From a virus: DNA of 47,318 bases. Below the pieces are notes generated by a model. The model was not told where the DNA came from. It did not search any database and was given only the letters and a program-made list of their open reading frames with translations. The stretch is taken from the IMG/VR virus record IMGVR_UViG_3300010885_008910, positions 1-47,318 of that record; one strand, written 5' to 3'. Numbering within the stretch: position 1 is the stretch's first letter; each line of letters begins with the position of its first letter. The translations under genes were made by a program, and so were the position numbers. Shown one piece after another: positions 7,611-15,592 of this stretch.

Positions 7611-7639
7611 ATTATAACGGTATTTGATTTAATAGTCAA
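7611..7639 (-). promoter_or_regulatory. sigma70-like promoter
   Basis: TTGACT (7639-7634), 17-bp spacer, TATAAT (7616-7611), directly after the ligase stop codon. It drives the 59-aa gene and those below it. Confidence 0.75.
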
Positions 7640-7642
7640 CCT

Positions 7643-9019
7643 TTATAGTTTCTCGCCTGGTTCAAAGCCGCGGAAGCGTACAAATCTAGGAAAGCGTAAA
7701 CTGTATGTGCCGTCCTGGTTTTGGGTAACTGCGTCGGCGGCCACTTCAACGACATCACCAATAATACTATCAGCATTGTCCCAATAGCTAGTACGGTCAT
7801 CATCGCTAAATCCAGAACCAACATTAACCCTAATGTTGCGGTTATCATCTATGCCTTCACAAATAAATGCGCCCAGTCTGCCTTCGTTGCGTCCTGTGCC
7901 TTCTTCAAATCCAATAATATTTAAGTCAACAGTAATAACTGGCTTCCACTTGAGCCAAAAAGTTGAACGTTTACATTCGTATGGGGCGCCAATATCCTTA
8001 ATCATAATACCTTCAAATCCTGCGTTAACAGCATCGTTGGCATAGCGACGTAGTATATCATGTCCTTCAGAAATACTAAGGTCAACATCTAACCCGTCCA
8101 TAATACGTAAACAGGTTGTTTCGTCAAATACTTCTCGATATGATTCTAATAATAAAGTGCGCTTGTGCTGTTGCGCATTCCAGTAGCCTCGGTGGAAGTC
8201 TTCTAGTGGAACTAAATCAAAAATAGTATAAACTAAATCGTCTGCTTGTACGTCTGTTTTGCGCTGTGCTTGTTTCATTAATGCTTGGAAACTTGTGCCA
8301 ATTACCTCACCATCAAATACAATGCCATTTTTATATTTGCCAAATAGCCCACGTAACTTAGGTCTAATTTCTTCTAACGCATCTTCAATGTGTTTAAAGT
8401 TTTCAAATGGTTTACCATTGCGACTAAACATTGTTACATTATGACTAGTCATAACTGCTAGTACACGTACACCATCTAATTTTTGTTCAAGCCGTTTGAC
8501 ACCTGTCATTTTACTTGGGTGTCCATCGCTACCGGATGCTAGTTGACAAGTAAATGTTGGAATAGCCCACTCGGTATTTTTTAACACTTTGTTAAGTGTT
8601 TTTTCACTAATGCCGCAACGTAAGTCCTTAATAAGAACACGTCGTGCTAAGTTATTCCATTCTAAGGAATCAAACTGTTCTGCTACTTCTTGGATCTTAT
8701 CACGGGCCGCATGACCGGTAATACTGCGGGTGCGTAGTGCTTCGCATAACGCCCAAAACTTAGGCCAAGGGTTAACCTGGCCCGTGATGTTCTCGGTCTC
8801 TGGCACTTTTCTAACGCCAAAGACATAAAATGGATTGTAGGCTTGGTAGCAGTTAAACAAGAAGCATTGAGCATTGGCACTACCTAACTTGGCTGCCATT
8901 AATGCTTTTTCAATAACTGATTCTTTGTGTAATCTGCCGTCACTACTTTCTAAGTCGCGGATCCAGTCTGCCGCCAATTTAATCCCTTCAAATTGTTGTG
9001 CTGTATAATCTATTGTCAT
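7643..9019 (-). CDS. lig: ATP-dependent DNA ligase
   Basis: 458 residues with the nucleotidyltransferase motifs in order: motif I K180-LDG (the lysine that takes AMP), motif III FDGEVIG, motif IV EGIMIKD, and motif V with K-W-K. The long N-terminal helical domain and overall size match T4 gp30-type ligases that join Okazaki fragments. ATG 9019 (MTIDY) is chosen over 9046 because it follows the upstream stop by one base and has AGGAG upstream. It is the last gene of a short operon with 9021-9200 and 9200-9541. Confidence 0.93.
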   Translation of the reverse strand: MTIDYTAQQFEGIKLAADWIRDLESSDGRLHKESVIEKALMAAKLGSANAQCFLFNCYQAYNPFYVFGVRKVPETENITGQVNPWPKFWALCEALRTRSITGHAARDKIQEVAEQFDSLEWNNLARRVLIKDLRCGISEKTLNKVLKNTEWAIPTFTCQLASGSDGHPSKMTGVKRLEQKLDGVRVLAVMTSHNVTMFSRNGKPFENFKHIEDALEEIRPKLRGLFGKYKNGIVFDGEVIGTSFQALMKQAQRKTDVQADDLVYTIFDLVPLEDFHRGYWNAQQHKRTLLLESYREVFDETTCLRIMDGLDVDLSISEGHDILRRYANDAVNAGFEGIMIKDIGAPYECKRSTFWLKWKPVITVDLNIIGFEEGTGRNEGRLGAFICEGIDDNRNIRVNVGSGFSDDDRTSYWDNADSIIGDVVEVAADAVTQNQDGTYSLRFPRFVRFRGFEPGEKL

Positions 9020-9020
9020 A

Positions 9021-9200
9021 CTATTTAAGGCTCCTAATATGTTCAATAACTGCTACTGCTTCGGGGAAGCCTTCTCGCTCTTTTTTCGCTACTACAGTTT
9101 CAATCATGTCCATTTGTACATCGTGTAATCCGTTAACAAATGTCATAATGTCTGCTTTACTCATTGTATAACTAATTTTATATTGTTTTTTAGGTTCCAT
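9021..9200 (-). CDS. Small phage protein of unknown function
   Basis: 59 residues from ATG 9200 (MEPKKQYK), which overlaps the stop of the previous gene as TAATG. No motif is recognised. It ends one base before the ligase start. Confidence 0.65.
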   Translation of the reverse strand: MEPKKQYKISYTMSKADIMTFVNGLHDVQMDMIETVVAKKEREGFPEAVAVIEHIRSLK

Positions 9201-9541
9201 TATGCCATTACCTCTGCCACTACCTGTGGCCAATTAATTTCACGTTCTTTATACTGAATAACACCTTCGTACTCTAACTGAGATTTTTCAAAGTCACTCA
9301 TCCAGTTGTCTTGCTCAAGACCATAGCCAATAATATTAACTCTAAAACCATCATTGTACATTTCAATCTCGCCACGTACTGTGTCTACCACAGCATCTAA
9401 ATCTTCGTCGCCTGAGAGACCTGTAACTTTGATAGAGTCGCCGCCTTTAGCTTTCCAGTAAGCATCTTTGCCGACACCTAATGTGCCATCTTCACGCCAA
9501 GCATAGTTTTCGTAATGTTGGGTTTCAATAACTAGAATCAT
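9200..9541 (-). CDS. Conserved phage protein of unknown function
   Basis: 113 residues, acidic and soluble (starts MILVIETQHYENYAWREDG). Related proteins occur in diverse phages without a known role. It is first in the operon that ends with DNA ligase, expressed from the promoter at 9571-9599. Confidence 0.75.
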   Translation of the reverse strand: MILVIETQHYENYAWREDGTLGVGKDAYWKAKGGDSIKVTGLSGDEDLDAVVDTVRGEIEMYNDGFRVNIIGYGLEQDNWMSDFEKSQLEYEGVIQYKEREINWPQVVAEVMA

Positions 9542-9546
9542 TTTTG

Positions 9547-9577
9547 CTCCTTTTTATTAACTATACAACTATTATAC
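9547..9577 (-). repeat. 31-bp repeated leader/-10 region, copy 1
   Basis: This stretch, covering the -10 box, transcript start and Shine-Dalgarno, is identical to 9867-9897. A promoter-leader unit has apparently been duplicated and kept. Confidence 0.8.
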
Positions 9578-9599
9578 AGTTTTTGGAATTAAATGTCAA
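9571..9599 (-). promoter_or_regulatory. Consensus sigma70-like promoter
   Basis: TTGACA (9599-9594), 17-bp spacer, TATAAT (9576-9571). Both hexamers are perfect consensus. It drives 9200-9541, 9021-9200 and ligase. Confidence 0.9.
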
Positions 9600-9600
9600 C

Positions 9601-9861
9601 CTAGCTGTTTACTGTAGCGTAAGGGCTAAGTTCTTCGTTAGCTGGGTTAGCTACAAAGTCAAAAGCATATTCGCCGGTGTCGCCAATAGGACTTACTTGT
9701 ACACTACCCAAACCAAACTGTTTGCTCAGTCTATGGAATACCTTACGGGCCTGTGCTTCGTTGATTGTGCGAACAAACAATGTGCCATTGTAAAACTCAG
9801 TTTTAACTGGCTCGTTTGTAAGCTCTACTTTAACTAATTGATCTACTAAAGTTTCAAACAT
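9601..9861 (-). CDS. Small phage protein of unknown function
   Basis: 86 residues, soluble, alpha/beta-like composition (MFETLVDQLVKVEL...). It has its own promoter (9891-9919) and its own downstream promoter-leader copy, so it is a single-gene unit. No family is recognised. Confidence 0.7.
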   Translation of the reverse strand: MFETLVDQLVKVELTNEPVKTEFYNGTLFVRTINEAQARKVFHRLSKQFGLGSVQVSPIGDTGEYAFDFVANPANEELSPYATVNS

Positions 9862-9866
9862 TTTAA

Positions 9867-9897
9867 CTCCTTTTTATTAACTATACAACTATTATAC
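9867..9897 (-). repeat. 31-bp repeated leader/-10 region, copy 2
   Basis: Identical to 9547-9577. Confidence 0.8.
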
Positions 9898-9919
9898 GCT
9901 AACAGGAATTAAAAGTCAA
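9891..9919 (-). promoter_or_regulatory. sigma70-like promoter
   Basis: TTGACT (9919-9914), 17-bp spacer, TATAAT (9896-9891). An inverted repeat (9930-9945) lies just upstream. Confidence 0.85.
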
Positions 9920-9929
9920 CCAAAATGTT

Positions 9930-9945
9930 GTTGTATTTTTACAAC
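9930..9945. repeat. Inverted repeat GTTGTA-N4-TACAAC, copy 2
   Basis: A perfect 6-bp inverted repeat 3 nt after the stop of the gene at 9949-10155 and about 18 bp (centre) upstream of the next -35. The other copies are centred about 40-44 bp upstream of theirs. Confidence 0.6.
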
Positions 9946-9948
9946 GAA

Positions 9949-10155
9949 TTAGCCAGGCACTACATCCTGTATTACTTTGATATTAGTGGGCGTACCTAGT
10001 TTGACTTCTCTAGCTGGTTTACATTCTGCTTTCATGCTGGTGAACTTTTCAGCATAATAAGACTGTTTGGCTTGGCAATTATCTTGACTTAGGTACACAG
10101 AGTGTACGGTATAGTTACCAGGATGTACTGCCCAAAATATTAGTGCCCATTTCAT
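9949..10155 (-). CDS. Small possibly exported protein next to cell-wall hydrolase
   Basis: 68 residues. A short hydrophobic N-terminus (MKWALIFWAV) could be a weak signal or anchor. Two cysteines (in DNCQAK and AECKPA) could form a disulfide outside the cytoplasm. It overlaps the end of the SleB-like gene, so a part in lysis or wall modification is possible but not shown. Confidence 0.65.
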   Translation of the reverse strand: MKWALIFWAVHPGNYTVHSVYLSQDNCQAKQSYYAEKFTSMKAECKPAREVKLGTPTNIKVIQDVVPG

Positions 10156-10679
10156 ATCATGTTATCCTTCTTCTTAGCATTATTATAAAACAAATGGCGA
10201 CCGATTGTCAAAATATGTTCATCCGGATGCGCCCACTTTGGTTGGCGGATATAGTCTGCGTGATAAAATAAACTGCTACCTAATCCGCGAACCCGTGCGC
10301 CTTCCAATACTTCAATAGCAATAGCTTGAGATTCTTGCCATAAGTTCTTATTAGGTTTTGGTAACTTCTTTAGTAGCGTCCAACTAAATTGCTTTTTGGC
10401 ATATACTACTTTACATACATCATTACCCCATTTACCTGTTTTCATTCTGTTAAGGGTAACATGGGCTACAGCATATTTGCCAGTTTTATCTTCAACTCCT
10501 GCTTCATAGTAAATGTTTTTAGTCAAACACTCTACGTCTTTTGGTGTGTACTTAACTACATATTTGGTTTGAATAATGTCATCCAACTTTTCTTCTAGCA
10601 TATCCATACGTGTTTCAGCACGGTATAAAATAAGGCCCAATAGAATGACTGCTATCGTTGATAGAACTTTATTGAACAT
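10152..10679 (-). CDS. SleB-type cell wall hydrolase, membrane-anchored
   Basis: 175 residues. An N-terminal hydrophobic anchor (about 5-20) is followed by a short helix and a Hydrolase_2/SleB catalytic domain (about 50-170). Visible family features are CLTKNIYYEAGVE with the catalytic Glu, AVAHVTLNRM, and VCKVVYAKKQFSWT. The family cuts peptidoglycan glycan strands; phage members act in lysis or wall remodelling. It sits between two small unknown genes with touching ends. Signal-anchor release as in SAR endolysins is possible. Confidence 0.85.
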   Translation of the reverse strand: MFNKVLSTIAVILLGLILYRAETRMDMLEEKLDDIIQTKYVVKYTPKDVECLTKNIYYEAGVEDKTGKYAVAHVTLNRMKTGKWGNDVCKVVYAKKQFSWTLLKKLPKPNKNLWQESQAIAIEVLEGARVRGLGSSLFYHADYIRQPKWAHPDEHILTIGRHLFYNNAKKKDNMI

Positions 10680-10921
10680 TATTTGCGATACAACGAAACT
10701 GCTGTTGCATCCTTTTTAAGTGTTGTATAAATGCTGTAGGTTCGTGGGCCGCGATATTTTGTGCGGTGCTTAATACCTAAACTGCTTAAAATTTTACGAG
10801 CACGACTAAGTTCGAATACAGGAACTTTTTTCAATAGTGATGCTTCAACTTTTGGTCCGCGATACTTTTCAATAAATGCTTGGTCTTCTAGACTCAAACT
10901 AAAAACTAAAAACTTATCCAT
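10679..10921 (-). CDS. Small phage protein of unknown function
   Basis: 80 residues, basic and soluble (MDKFLVFSLSLEDQAF...). It leads the operon with the SleB-like hydrolase. GGAG lies upstream of the ATG and a strong promoter at 10952-10980. No motif is recognised. Confidence 0.7.
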   Translation of the reverse strand: MDKFLVFSLSLEDQAFIEKYRGPKVEASLLKKVPVFELSRARKILSSLGIKHRTKYRGPRTYSIYTTLKKDATAVSLYRK

Positions 10922-10951
10922 TTACTACTCCAAATTCGTTACGATAAAACT

Positions 10952-10980
10952 ATTATACGACTTTTGGAATTAAATGTCAA
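10952..10980 (-). promoter_or_regulatory. Consensus sigma70-like promoter
   Basis: TTGACA (10980-10975), 17-bp spacer, TATAAT (10957-10952). It drives 10679-10921, the SleB hydrolase and 9949-10155. It begins where the upstream terminator ends. Confidence 0.9.
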
Positions 10981-11010
10981 CCAAAACAAAACCCCGTATA
11001 AAACGGGGTT
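10981..11010 (-). terminator. Rho-independent terminator of the tail-gene operon
   Basis: An 8-bp perfect stem AACCCCGT/ACGGGGTT with a 5-nt loop (11010-10990) is followed on the minus strand by TTTTGTTTT. It ends the transcript of the gene at 11054-12274. Confidence 0.9.
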
Positions 11011-11016
11011 CTGAGT

Positions 11017-11032
11017 GTTGTATTTCTACAAC
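11017..11032. repeat. Inverted repeat GTTGTA-N4-TACAAC, copy 3
   Basis: 6-bp arms around GAAA (minus strand), between the stop at 11054 and the terminator, about 44 bp (centre) upstream of the -35 at 10975-10980. Confidence 0.6.
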
Positions 11033-11053
11033 GGTACCTGCATGGGTGTGGTA

Positions 11054-12274
11054 TTAGGGATAAGGATACTGTGAAGGCGAAAGAGGAGCCTCTGGCGGTG
11101 GCGGAATTGGTACAGATGGAATTTGATTATTGGATGAAATGCCTGTACTGTTCAAACTTGTTTGTCCTTGGCGCAAGGTAGCAACGATAGATTCGCCAGC
11201 TAGTCCTGATGTAGTAAGTGACTGGAGATATTGATTCATTCCACCAACTGAAGTATCTTGTCCGTATTGCGGTAACTGTGAAGTAAATCCATAAACTGCC
11301 GGAGTGTTATTAGCTTGTAATTGTGTAAAATCCAATCCTGCTTTAGTTTGATTAGACTTTTCTAAATTTAGCTGTGTCATTATATTGGCCCAATTGGTAT
11401 TCAATTGAGTGTTTACTAAACTAGCAATTATTCTATTAGCAGAAGGTATTAACCCTGCTCCTGATGGCGTAGCCGATGCTTGTGAAACTTTTTGTCCGCT
11501 AAATGCTACTGAAGCAGCAGTAGCCATAAAAATAGGAGTGGCCGGTACATTAGTAATTCTAATAGGGAAGCCTGGTGTCCTGTTTAAGTTAGGACTAAAC
11601 ACTAACCCTATTAATGCTGGATTTGATGTATCAATGCTCAATACTGATTGTGTAAATTGCGCATTAGCTGGCAGATTAGTATTAAATGTTACTTGTGCGC
11701 CAGGAAGAATACCTTGTGTAGTTACTGTGTTGGCTAAAAATATTTCTCTACCTGTAGCCGCTGTAGTTCCTGATGCGGCGGTGGTAAATGCTAAATTAGC
11801 GGCAGTAGCTGCTGGATAAGTTCCTGCAGCTGGTCCACTAGGAATTACAACAGGGCCGGTAATAGGATTTCCATATACACCAGTAACTGTTTTGTACATA
11901 TCCTGATATACCTGGGCTAAGCCTTGTACTGGTAACTTACTAATTATTGATGTTGTGTTAGACAATGCGTTGGTCATAACAGTACCAGCTGCCGTTCCCA
12001 TTACATTATTAATTAATACTGTGTTATTTTGCCCTGTGCCACTGCCAGCTGTTGCTAAAAGTGTATTTGCTGTAGCAGGTGATACTGCTGATGTTTGTGC
12101 GCTTACTACAGGCAAGCCAAAGGTTGTTTGTACATTAGCCGCAGCAGAAGCAAGTGCTGGCAATGTTAATGTGCTAATATTAGTAATACCTTGCATACTA
12201 ACAGCCAATGCTTTGTTAGCTAGTGCTATCTCTGGCGGTATCATTAATGATAGATTATCGTATGCTGTTGTCAT
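11054..12274 (-). CDS. Probable virion (tail/baseplate) protein, low charge
   Basis: 406 residues, very rich in Ala, Thr, Asn and Ser and poor in charged residues, ending in a proline-rich tail (IPPPPEAPLSPSQYPYP). No named family is recognised. It is the last gene of a tight run after PAAR, overlapping its neighbour as ATGA and followed by a terminator. Composition and position suggest a structural tail or baseplate protein, which is inference. Confidence 0.65.
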   Translation of the reverse strand: MTTAYDNLSLMIPPEIALANKALAVSMQGITNISTLTLPALASAAANVQTTFGLPVVSAQTSAVSPATANTLLATAGSGTGQNNTVLINNVMGTAAGTVMTNALSNTTSIISKLPVQGLAQVYQDMYKTVTGVYGNPITGPVVIPSGPAAGTYPAATAANLAFTTAASGTTAATGREIFLANTVTTQGILPGAQVTFNTNLPANAQFTQSVLSIDTSNPALIGLVFSPNLNRTPGFPIRITNVPATPIFMATAASVAFSGQKVSQASATPSGAGLIPSANRIIASLVNTQLNTNWANIMTQLNLEKSNQTKAGLDFTQLQANNTPAVYGFTSQLPQYGQDTSVGGMNQYLQSLTTSGLAGESIVATLRQGQTSLNSTGISSNNQIPSVPIPPPPEAPLSPSQYPYP

Positions 12275-12813
12275 GATAATGAGCTCATAGCTACTGCTGG
12301 TAATGTTGACTGTATAGTTGAATTTACAGCACCGCTGGAGTTAAGATAGATATTTTGACTTACCCCATTAGTTCCAGTAACTGTTAATGTTTGGAAACTA
12401 TTGGGGAATATTTTATATGGGTTTAATAAATCAGCCATAGTATTAATATTTGCTGTAGTAACTCCTAATACTTGTAATACTTGTGTAAGTGTTGTGCCTG
12501 TAATTTTTGTCATAGCCGTGTACATGGCTTTTTGATCTGCCGTAGAAGCTGAAACAGTTGGATTATTTAAATTTACAATAACGTCAAGTGATACGCCAGC
12601 GTTGGCAAATTCTAATGTAATGTCTGAACTAACGCCGCCTAAAGAATTAAGTTGTTTAATTAGTGCTAGTGGTGTACCCAAGTTACTGAGGTCGGCTAAA
12701 TTAATCAACGATCCAAGTTTAGCCAAGTCTGCTGAAAAAGGAACAGTACATTTATTAACAGCGGTAATGCCGCCACTGATCATATTGTTATAGTTAGTAA
12801 ATGTGCCGGCCAT
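12271..12813 (-). CDS. Probable virion (tail/baseplate) protein
   Basis: 180 residues with the same Ala/Thr/Asn-rich, low-charge composition as its neighbours (MAGTFTNYNNMISGG...). No motif is recognised. It ends in an ATGA overlap with the 406-residue gene. Confidence 0.65.
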   Translation of the reverse strand: MAGTFTNYNNMISGGITAVNKCTVPFSADLAKLGSLINLADLSNLGTPLALIKQLNSLGGVSSDITLEFANAGVSLDVIVNLNNPTVSASTADQKAMYTAMTKITGTTLTQVLQVLGVTTANINTMADLLNPYKIFPNSFQTLTVTGTNGVSQNIYLNSSGAVNSTIQSTLPAVAMSSLS

Positions 12814-12817
12814 TATC

Positions 12818-13294
12818 TTAGCTACCTAAATATGTTTGACTGTTAACTGCTGTATTAATAACTTGATTTGTTATGCCTGCATAGGACTGTGCTGTTGATA
12901 CTGCTTGACAGAATTTACTTAAATCACCATTGCCCATATATGTATTAGCTGTGTTGCCAATCAATGTAGACATCAACACTTGTGGCCAAGCGGCGGCGTT
13001 TGCTGCTGGAACACTATCACCCAATGCTGGACAAGTAGTTGCGCCCATGGTTAATAATTGACTAACAATTTCAGGTGTTAGAATTGCTGGACTTGCTCCT
13101 GGAGGAGCACCTGCTTGAACAGACCCGCCTGCTCCAACAACAGCAACAGTTTTAACAAGCGGTGTAAAAATTGTTGATATGTAGGCATTGAGTGCGGTGG
13201 TAAATTGGGCGTTGGCAGCCAGGCCTTGGTTGCGCAATAAGCCATCAACAGCATTAACTTGTAAGGGAGAGTATAAACTTGGATCGTTAGCCAT
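12818..13294 (-). CDS. Probable virion (tail/baseplate) protein
   Basis: 158 residues from ATG 13294 (MANDPSLYS), which follows the PAAR stop as TAATATG. An upstream GTG at 13315 would overlap PAAR by 20 bases and is not preferred. Ala-rich and low in charge, no motif recognised. The tail role is inferred from its position after PAAR. Confidence 0.65.
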   Translation of the reverse strand: MANDPSLYSPLQVNAVDGLLRNQGLAANAQFTTALNAYISTIFTPLVKTVAVVGAGGSVQAGAPPGASPAILTPEIVSQLLTMGATTCPALGDSVPAANAAAWPQVLMSTLIGNTANTYMGNGDLSKFCQAVSTAQSYAGITNQVINTAVNSQTYLGS

Positions 13295-13295
13295 A

Positions 13296-13568
13296 TTAAG
13301 AGTTAATGTCTCCACTTCCTTCTATTCTAACGTGTCCACAAGTATCAACATCGCCTACGTAAATTACTCTGCGACCTTCAATAGTAATGCCGTACTCAGA
13401 AGCTACACACTCAGCGTGTGCGTGTTTGTCCCTGTTAGGGTTGTGACAAGTTACCGGGGAGCCGTCTAATGCTATAGCTCTGCCGTTCATTTTAACAGTG
13501 GACGATCCTGATATTACAGCACCGCCTCCACTATTTTTGTCACCAACACGAACTATTGCTCTTCCCAT
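13296..13568 (-). CDS. PAAR-domain tail-tip spike protein
   Basis: 90 residues with the PAAR layout: glycine-rich repeats, an early GDKNSGGGAVISGSS stretch, conserved His and Cys in SPVTCHNP, and VDTCGH near the end. PAAR proteins form the sharp metal-binding cone at the tip of contractile tails; T4 gp5.4 is the phage example. It follows a beta-rich gene and precedes probable tail genes, which fits the end of a contractile tail. Confidence 0.88.
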   Translation of the reverse strand: MGRAIVRVGDKNSGGGAVISGSSTVKMNGRAIALDGSPVTCHNPNRDKHAHAECVASEYGITIEGRRVIYVGDVDTCGHVRIEGSGDINS

Positions 13569-13569
13569 C

Positions 13570-13872
13570 TTATCCCATTAAGATTTTGCTATTTCTAACT
13601 GGCTTAATGCCAGTAGTTGCTTCTAAGTAATGATCACTTACTTGTTCAGCAGTACTACAAATCATTGTTATTGCTGATTTATTTATAGTGATGTTTTCCT
13701 TGGGATCTGCGGTAAAAACGGTAAAAATAAGTTGAACGCCCTTTTCGGTAGGTACAGCACTTAATGGCTGTTCTACTACAATATTGTCCTCGTTAACTTC
13801 AATAACTTTGGTAACAATTTCGTCTGCGTTGTGTAATTTTAATGTATATACTTTGCCTGCTTCTAGTTTCAT
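13570..13872 (-). CDS. Small beta-rich phage protein, possibly Sm-like
   Basis: 100 residues from ATG 13872 (MKLEAGKVYTLKL), one base after the glutaredoxin stop, with AAGGAT upstream. The first half has alternating hydrophobic strands (TLKLHNADEIVTKVIEV) reminiscent of Sm-like or small-barrel folds in related phages. That reading is uncertain. A perfect TATAAATA late box (13687-13680) lies inside the gene, 110 bp before PAAR. Confidence 0.7.
   Translation of the reverse strand: MKLEAGKVYTLKLHNADEIVTKVIEVNEDNIVVEQPLSAVPTEKGVQLIFTVFTADPKENITINKSAITMICSTAEQVSDHYLEATTGIKPVRNSKILMG
13680..13687 (-). promoter_or_regulatory. Candidate late promoter inside operon
   Basis: A perfect T4-type TATAAATA within a coding region, upstream of PAAR and the following tail genes. 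It would allow late transcription of tail genes separately from nrdB and glutaredoxin. AT-rich coding sequence makes chance possible. Confidence 0.35.
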
Positions 13873-13873
13873 A

Positions 13874-14104
13874 TTATCCTTGAAAATGTTTACGGAGTTC
13901 TGTGAACCCACCAATGTAGTTATCGTCCAAGAAGATCTGGGGTAAAGTTCTTGCTGTTGGTACTGCTTCCAATAACTGTTCCTTTGTCCAATCACCTTGG
14001 CTAATGTTACGTTCTTCTACTTCAATGTTTTTTTGTTTTAATAGCGCCTTTGCTTGAACGCAAAAAGGGCAGGAGTCTTTGCTCCATACTACAGCTTTAG
14101 TCAT
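13874..14104 (-). CDS. Glutaredoxin
   Basis: 76 residues, the usual phage glutaredoxin size. The active site is CPFC (SKDSCPFCVQAK), followed by the cis-Pro region TLPQIF and the GGF glutathione-contact loop. It reduces ribonucleotide reductase after each turnover and sits directly after nrdB. ATG 14104 (MTKAVVW) is chosen because AAGGAAC precedes it; the longer in-frame reading overlaps nrdB. Confidence 0.92.
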   Translation of the reverse strand: MTKAVVWSKDSCPFCVQAKALLKQKNIEVEERNISQGDWTKEQLLEAVPTARTLPQIFLDDNYIGGFTELRKHFQG

Positions 14105-14120
14105 ACTTGTTCCTTTATTA

Positions 14121-15221
14121 TTATAAGTTTGGCAATGCGTCGTAATCGAGAGTATCTGACATAACTCCAATAACGTAATTAGTTGATTCTGTTTCCTGTA
14201 ATGCAGATTGTTTATTACTTGTATTCACGTGTTTGTTAAACCAAGGAATAGGAGTTGTCTTAGGAGCAGGAGTTTGATATTTAACTCCAATTTCTTTAAG
14301 AGCACCTACCGCTGTGTAGTCAACAAAATCTTTGAGAATATTTGCGTTGAGTCCAATGACTGGTCCTTTTTGGAACAAGTAATCAGCCCATTGCTTTTCT
14401 TCTCTTATAACATCCAAGTACATTTGATATACTTCTGCTTCACACTCTTGTTTAGCGCGAGCAAAGCGTGGATCTTCTTTGACTACTTGATTAATTAACC
14501 AAGCGGTCCAATCTTTGTGCAGAATCTCATCTTGTAAAATTAATGAGATGATGTTACCGTTGCCAATGAAAATGCGATTCTCAACCATTGCTAAACTTGT
14601 AGCAAACGATACCATAAAGCGGAATGCTTCAAGACCGTAGGAAGCATTTAACGCTAACCAGATAGCGTTAATATGTAGTTGTTCATCAAATTTTTCCAGC
14701 AATTCTTTACGACAGTTAATCATATGTAACCTGTCATAATAAAGACCAATGCTTGATGCCATGCCAACAATTTCTTCAATGTCATGAATCTTATTAAATT
14801 CTTCTTTGGGCACGTTGTAGATGTTACGGATGATGTGACTGTAGGAGCGGCTATGAATATTAGTTTCAAAAAATCCCCAGTTATACATTAGTGCTTCAAG
14901 TTCGGGAATACTACATACAGGTGTGAACACTTGTGTTGGACCACGCCCTTGTAAACTATCTAAGGCTGTTTGACGAAGCAAGTTACTTGTAAAGATATGA
15001 CGAACTGTATCCGACGCTTCTTTGAAGTCGTTAGCATCTTTAGTAAGCGATACTTCTTCTGGAACCCAAAAGAATCCTCTGGCTTCTTGTTCAAACTTAG
15101 TAAGTTTGTTATACTTTACTTCTTCAAAGCGTTGAATAGTAACTGGGCCTGCTGGGTCCAAGAACATCTTGCGATGTAAGTAATCTGTTTTTGTATGTAG
15201 GTTATATTGTGCTTGTGACAT
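14121..15221 (-). CDS. nrdB: Ribonucleotide reductase class Ia, small (R2) subunit
   Basis: 366 residues. Di-iron and radical residues can be aligned to E. coli NrdB: D65, E119, H123, the radical tyrosine Y127 (HSRSY), E198, E232 and H235. The acid-to-His spacing is ETNIH, one residue longer than ETIH in E. coli and T4. The C-terminal tail ends DALPNL and would dock in NrdA. It supplies the tyrosyl radical for dNTP synthesis. It is separated from nrdA by the YHYH and toxin/antitoxin genes. Confidence 0.95.
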   Translation of the reverse strand: MSQAQYNLHTKTDYLHRKMFLDPAGPVTIQRFEEVKYNKLTKFEQEARGFFWVPEEVSLTKDANDFKEASDTVRHIFTSNLLRQTALDSLQGRGPTQVFTPVCSIPELEALMYNWGFFETNIHSRSYSHIIRNIYNVPKEEFNKIHDIEEIVGMASSIGLYYDRLHMINCRKELLEKFDEQLHINAIWLALNASYGLEAFRFMVSFATSLAMVENRIFIGNGNIISLILQDEILHKDWTAWLINQVVKEDPRFARAKQECEAEVYQMYLDVIREEKQWADYLFQKGPVIGLNANILKDFVDYTAVGALKEIGVKYQTPAPKTTPIPWFNKHVNTSNKQSALQETESTNYVIGVMSDTLDYDALPNL

Positions 15222-15232
15222 TATTTTAATCT

Positions 15233-15592
15233 TTATTTTGGAAATAGCATAGATGCTATAGTTTCTACTGAATAATTGTTAATTGCGATATCAATAAACA
15301 AGTCAGCAAAATCCTGGTTGTTAAATGGTGGATTATAGTTCATATGTTTACCCATCGCAAGATAAAATGCTCCAGCTGTTCTTTTATTACCGTTAGTAAA
15401 GCCGTGATTTTTAACTAGACTTCTCACTAAGCAAGCAATCTTTTCTTCTTTAGTATTGTAATAATCTAAAGAACTTAATACTCCTGCTATTTTATTTTTA
15501 TCAACAGCGATGCCAGTTTCTTTTATAGCAAGATTTATTGTTTGTATTAGATCTATATAGTTATCTTGATTAATTACTTCTGTGATTATCAT
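15233..15592 (-). CDS. doc: Doc-type Fic-domain toxin
   Basis: 119 residues, close to P1 Doc (126). The active-site motif is HGFTNGNKRTA (H63, N67, N69, K70, R71). Doc enzymes carry NKR where AMP-transferring Fic proteins carry GNGR. They phosphorylate EF-Tu and stop translation. The start overlaps the end of the small upstream gene, as in phd-doc. The module lies inside the ribonucleotide reductase operon. Whether it acts as toxin or as a defence/exclusion element is not known. Confidence 0.85.
   Translation of the reverse strand: MIITEVINQDNYIDLIQTINLAIKETGIAVDKNKIAGVLSSLDYYNTKEEKIACLVRSLVKNHGFTNGNKRTAGAFYLAMGKHMNYNPPFNNQDFADLFIDIAINNYSVETIASMLFPK

Noticed and set aside
11409-12290. Plus-strand ORFs of 136 and 111 codons
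   Set aside because: They lie opposite an Ala/Thr-rich gene and mirror its composition. No ribosome site or family is seen.
12826-12834. Plus-strand CTAAATATG resembling a late box
   Set aside because: It lies at the end of a minus-strand gene with no plus-strand gene downstream.
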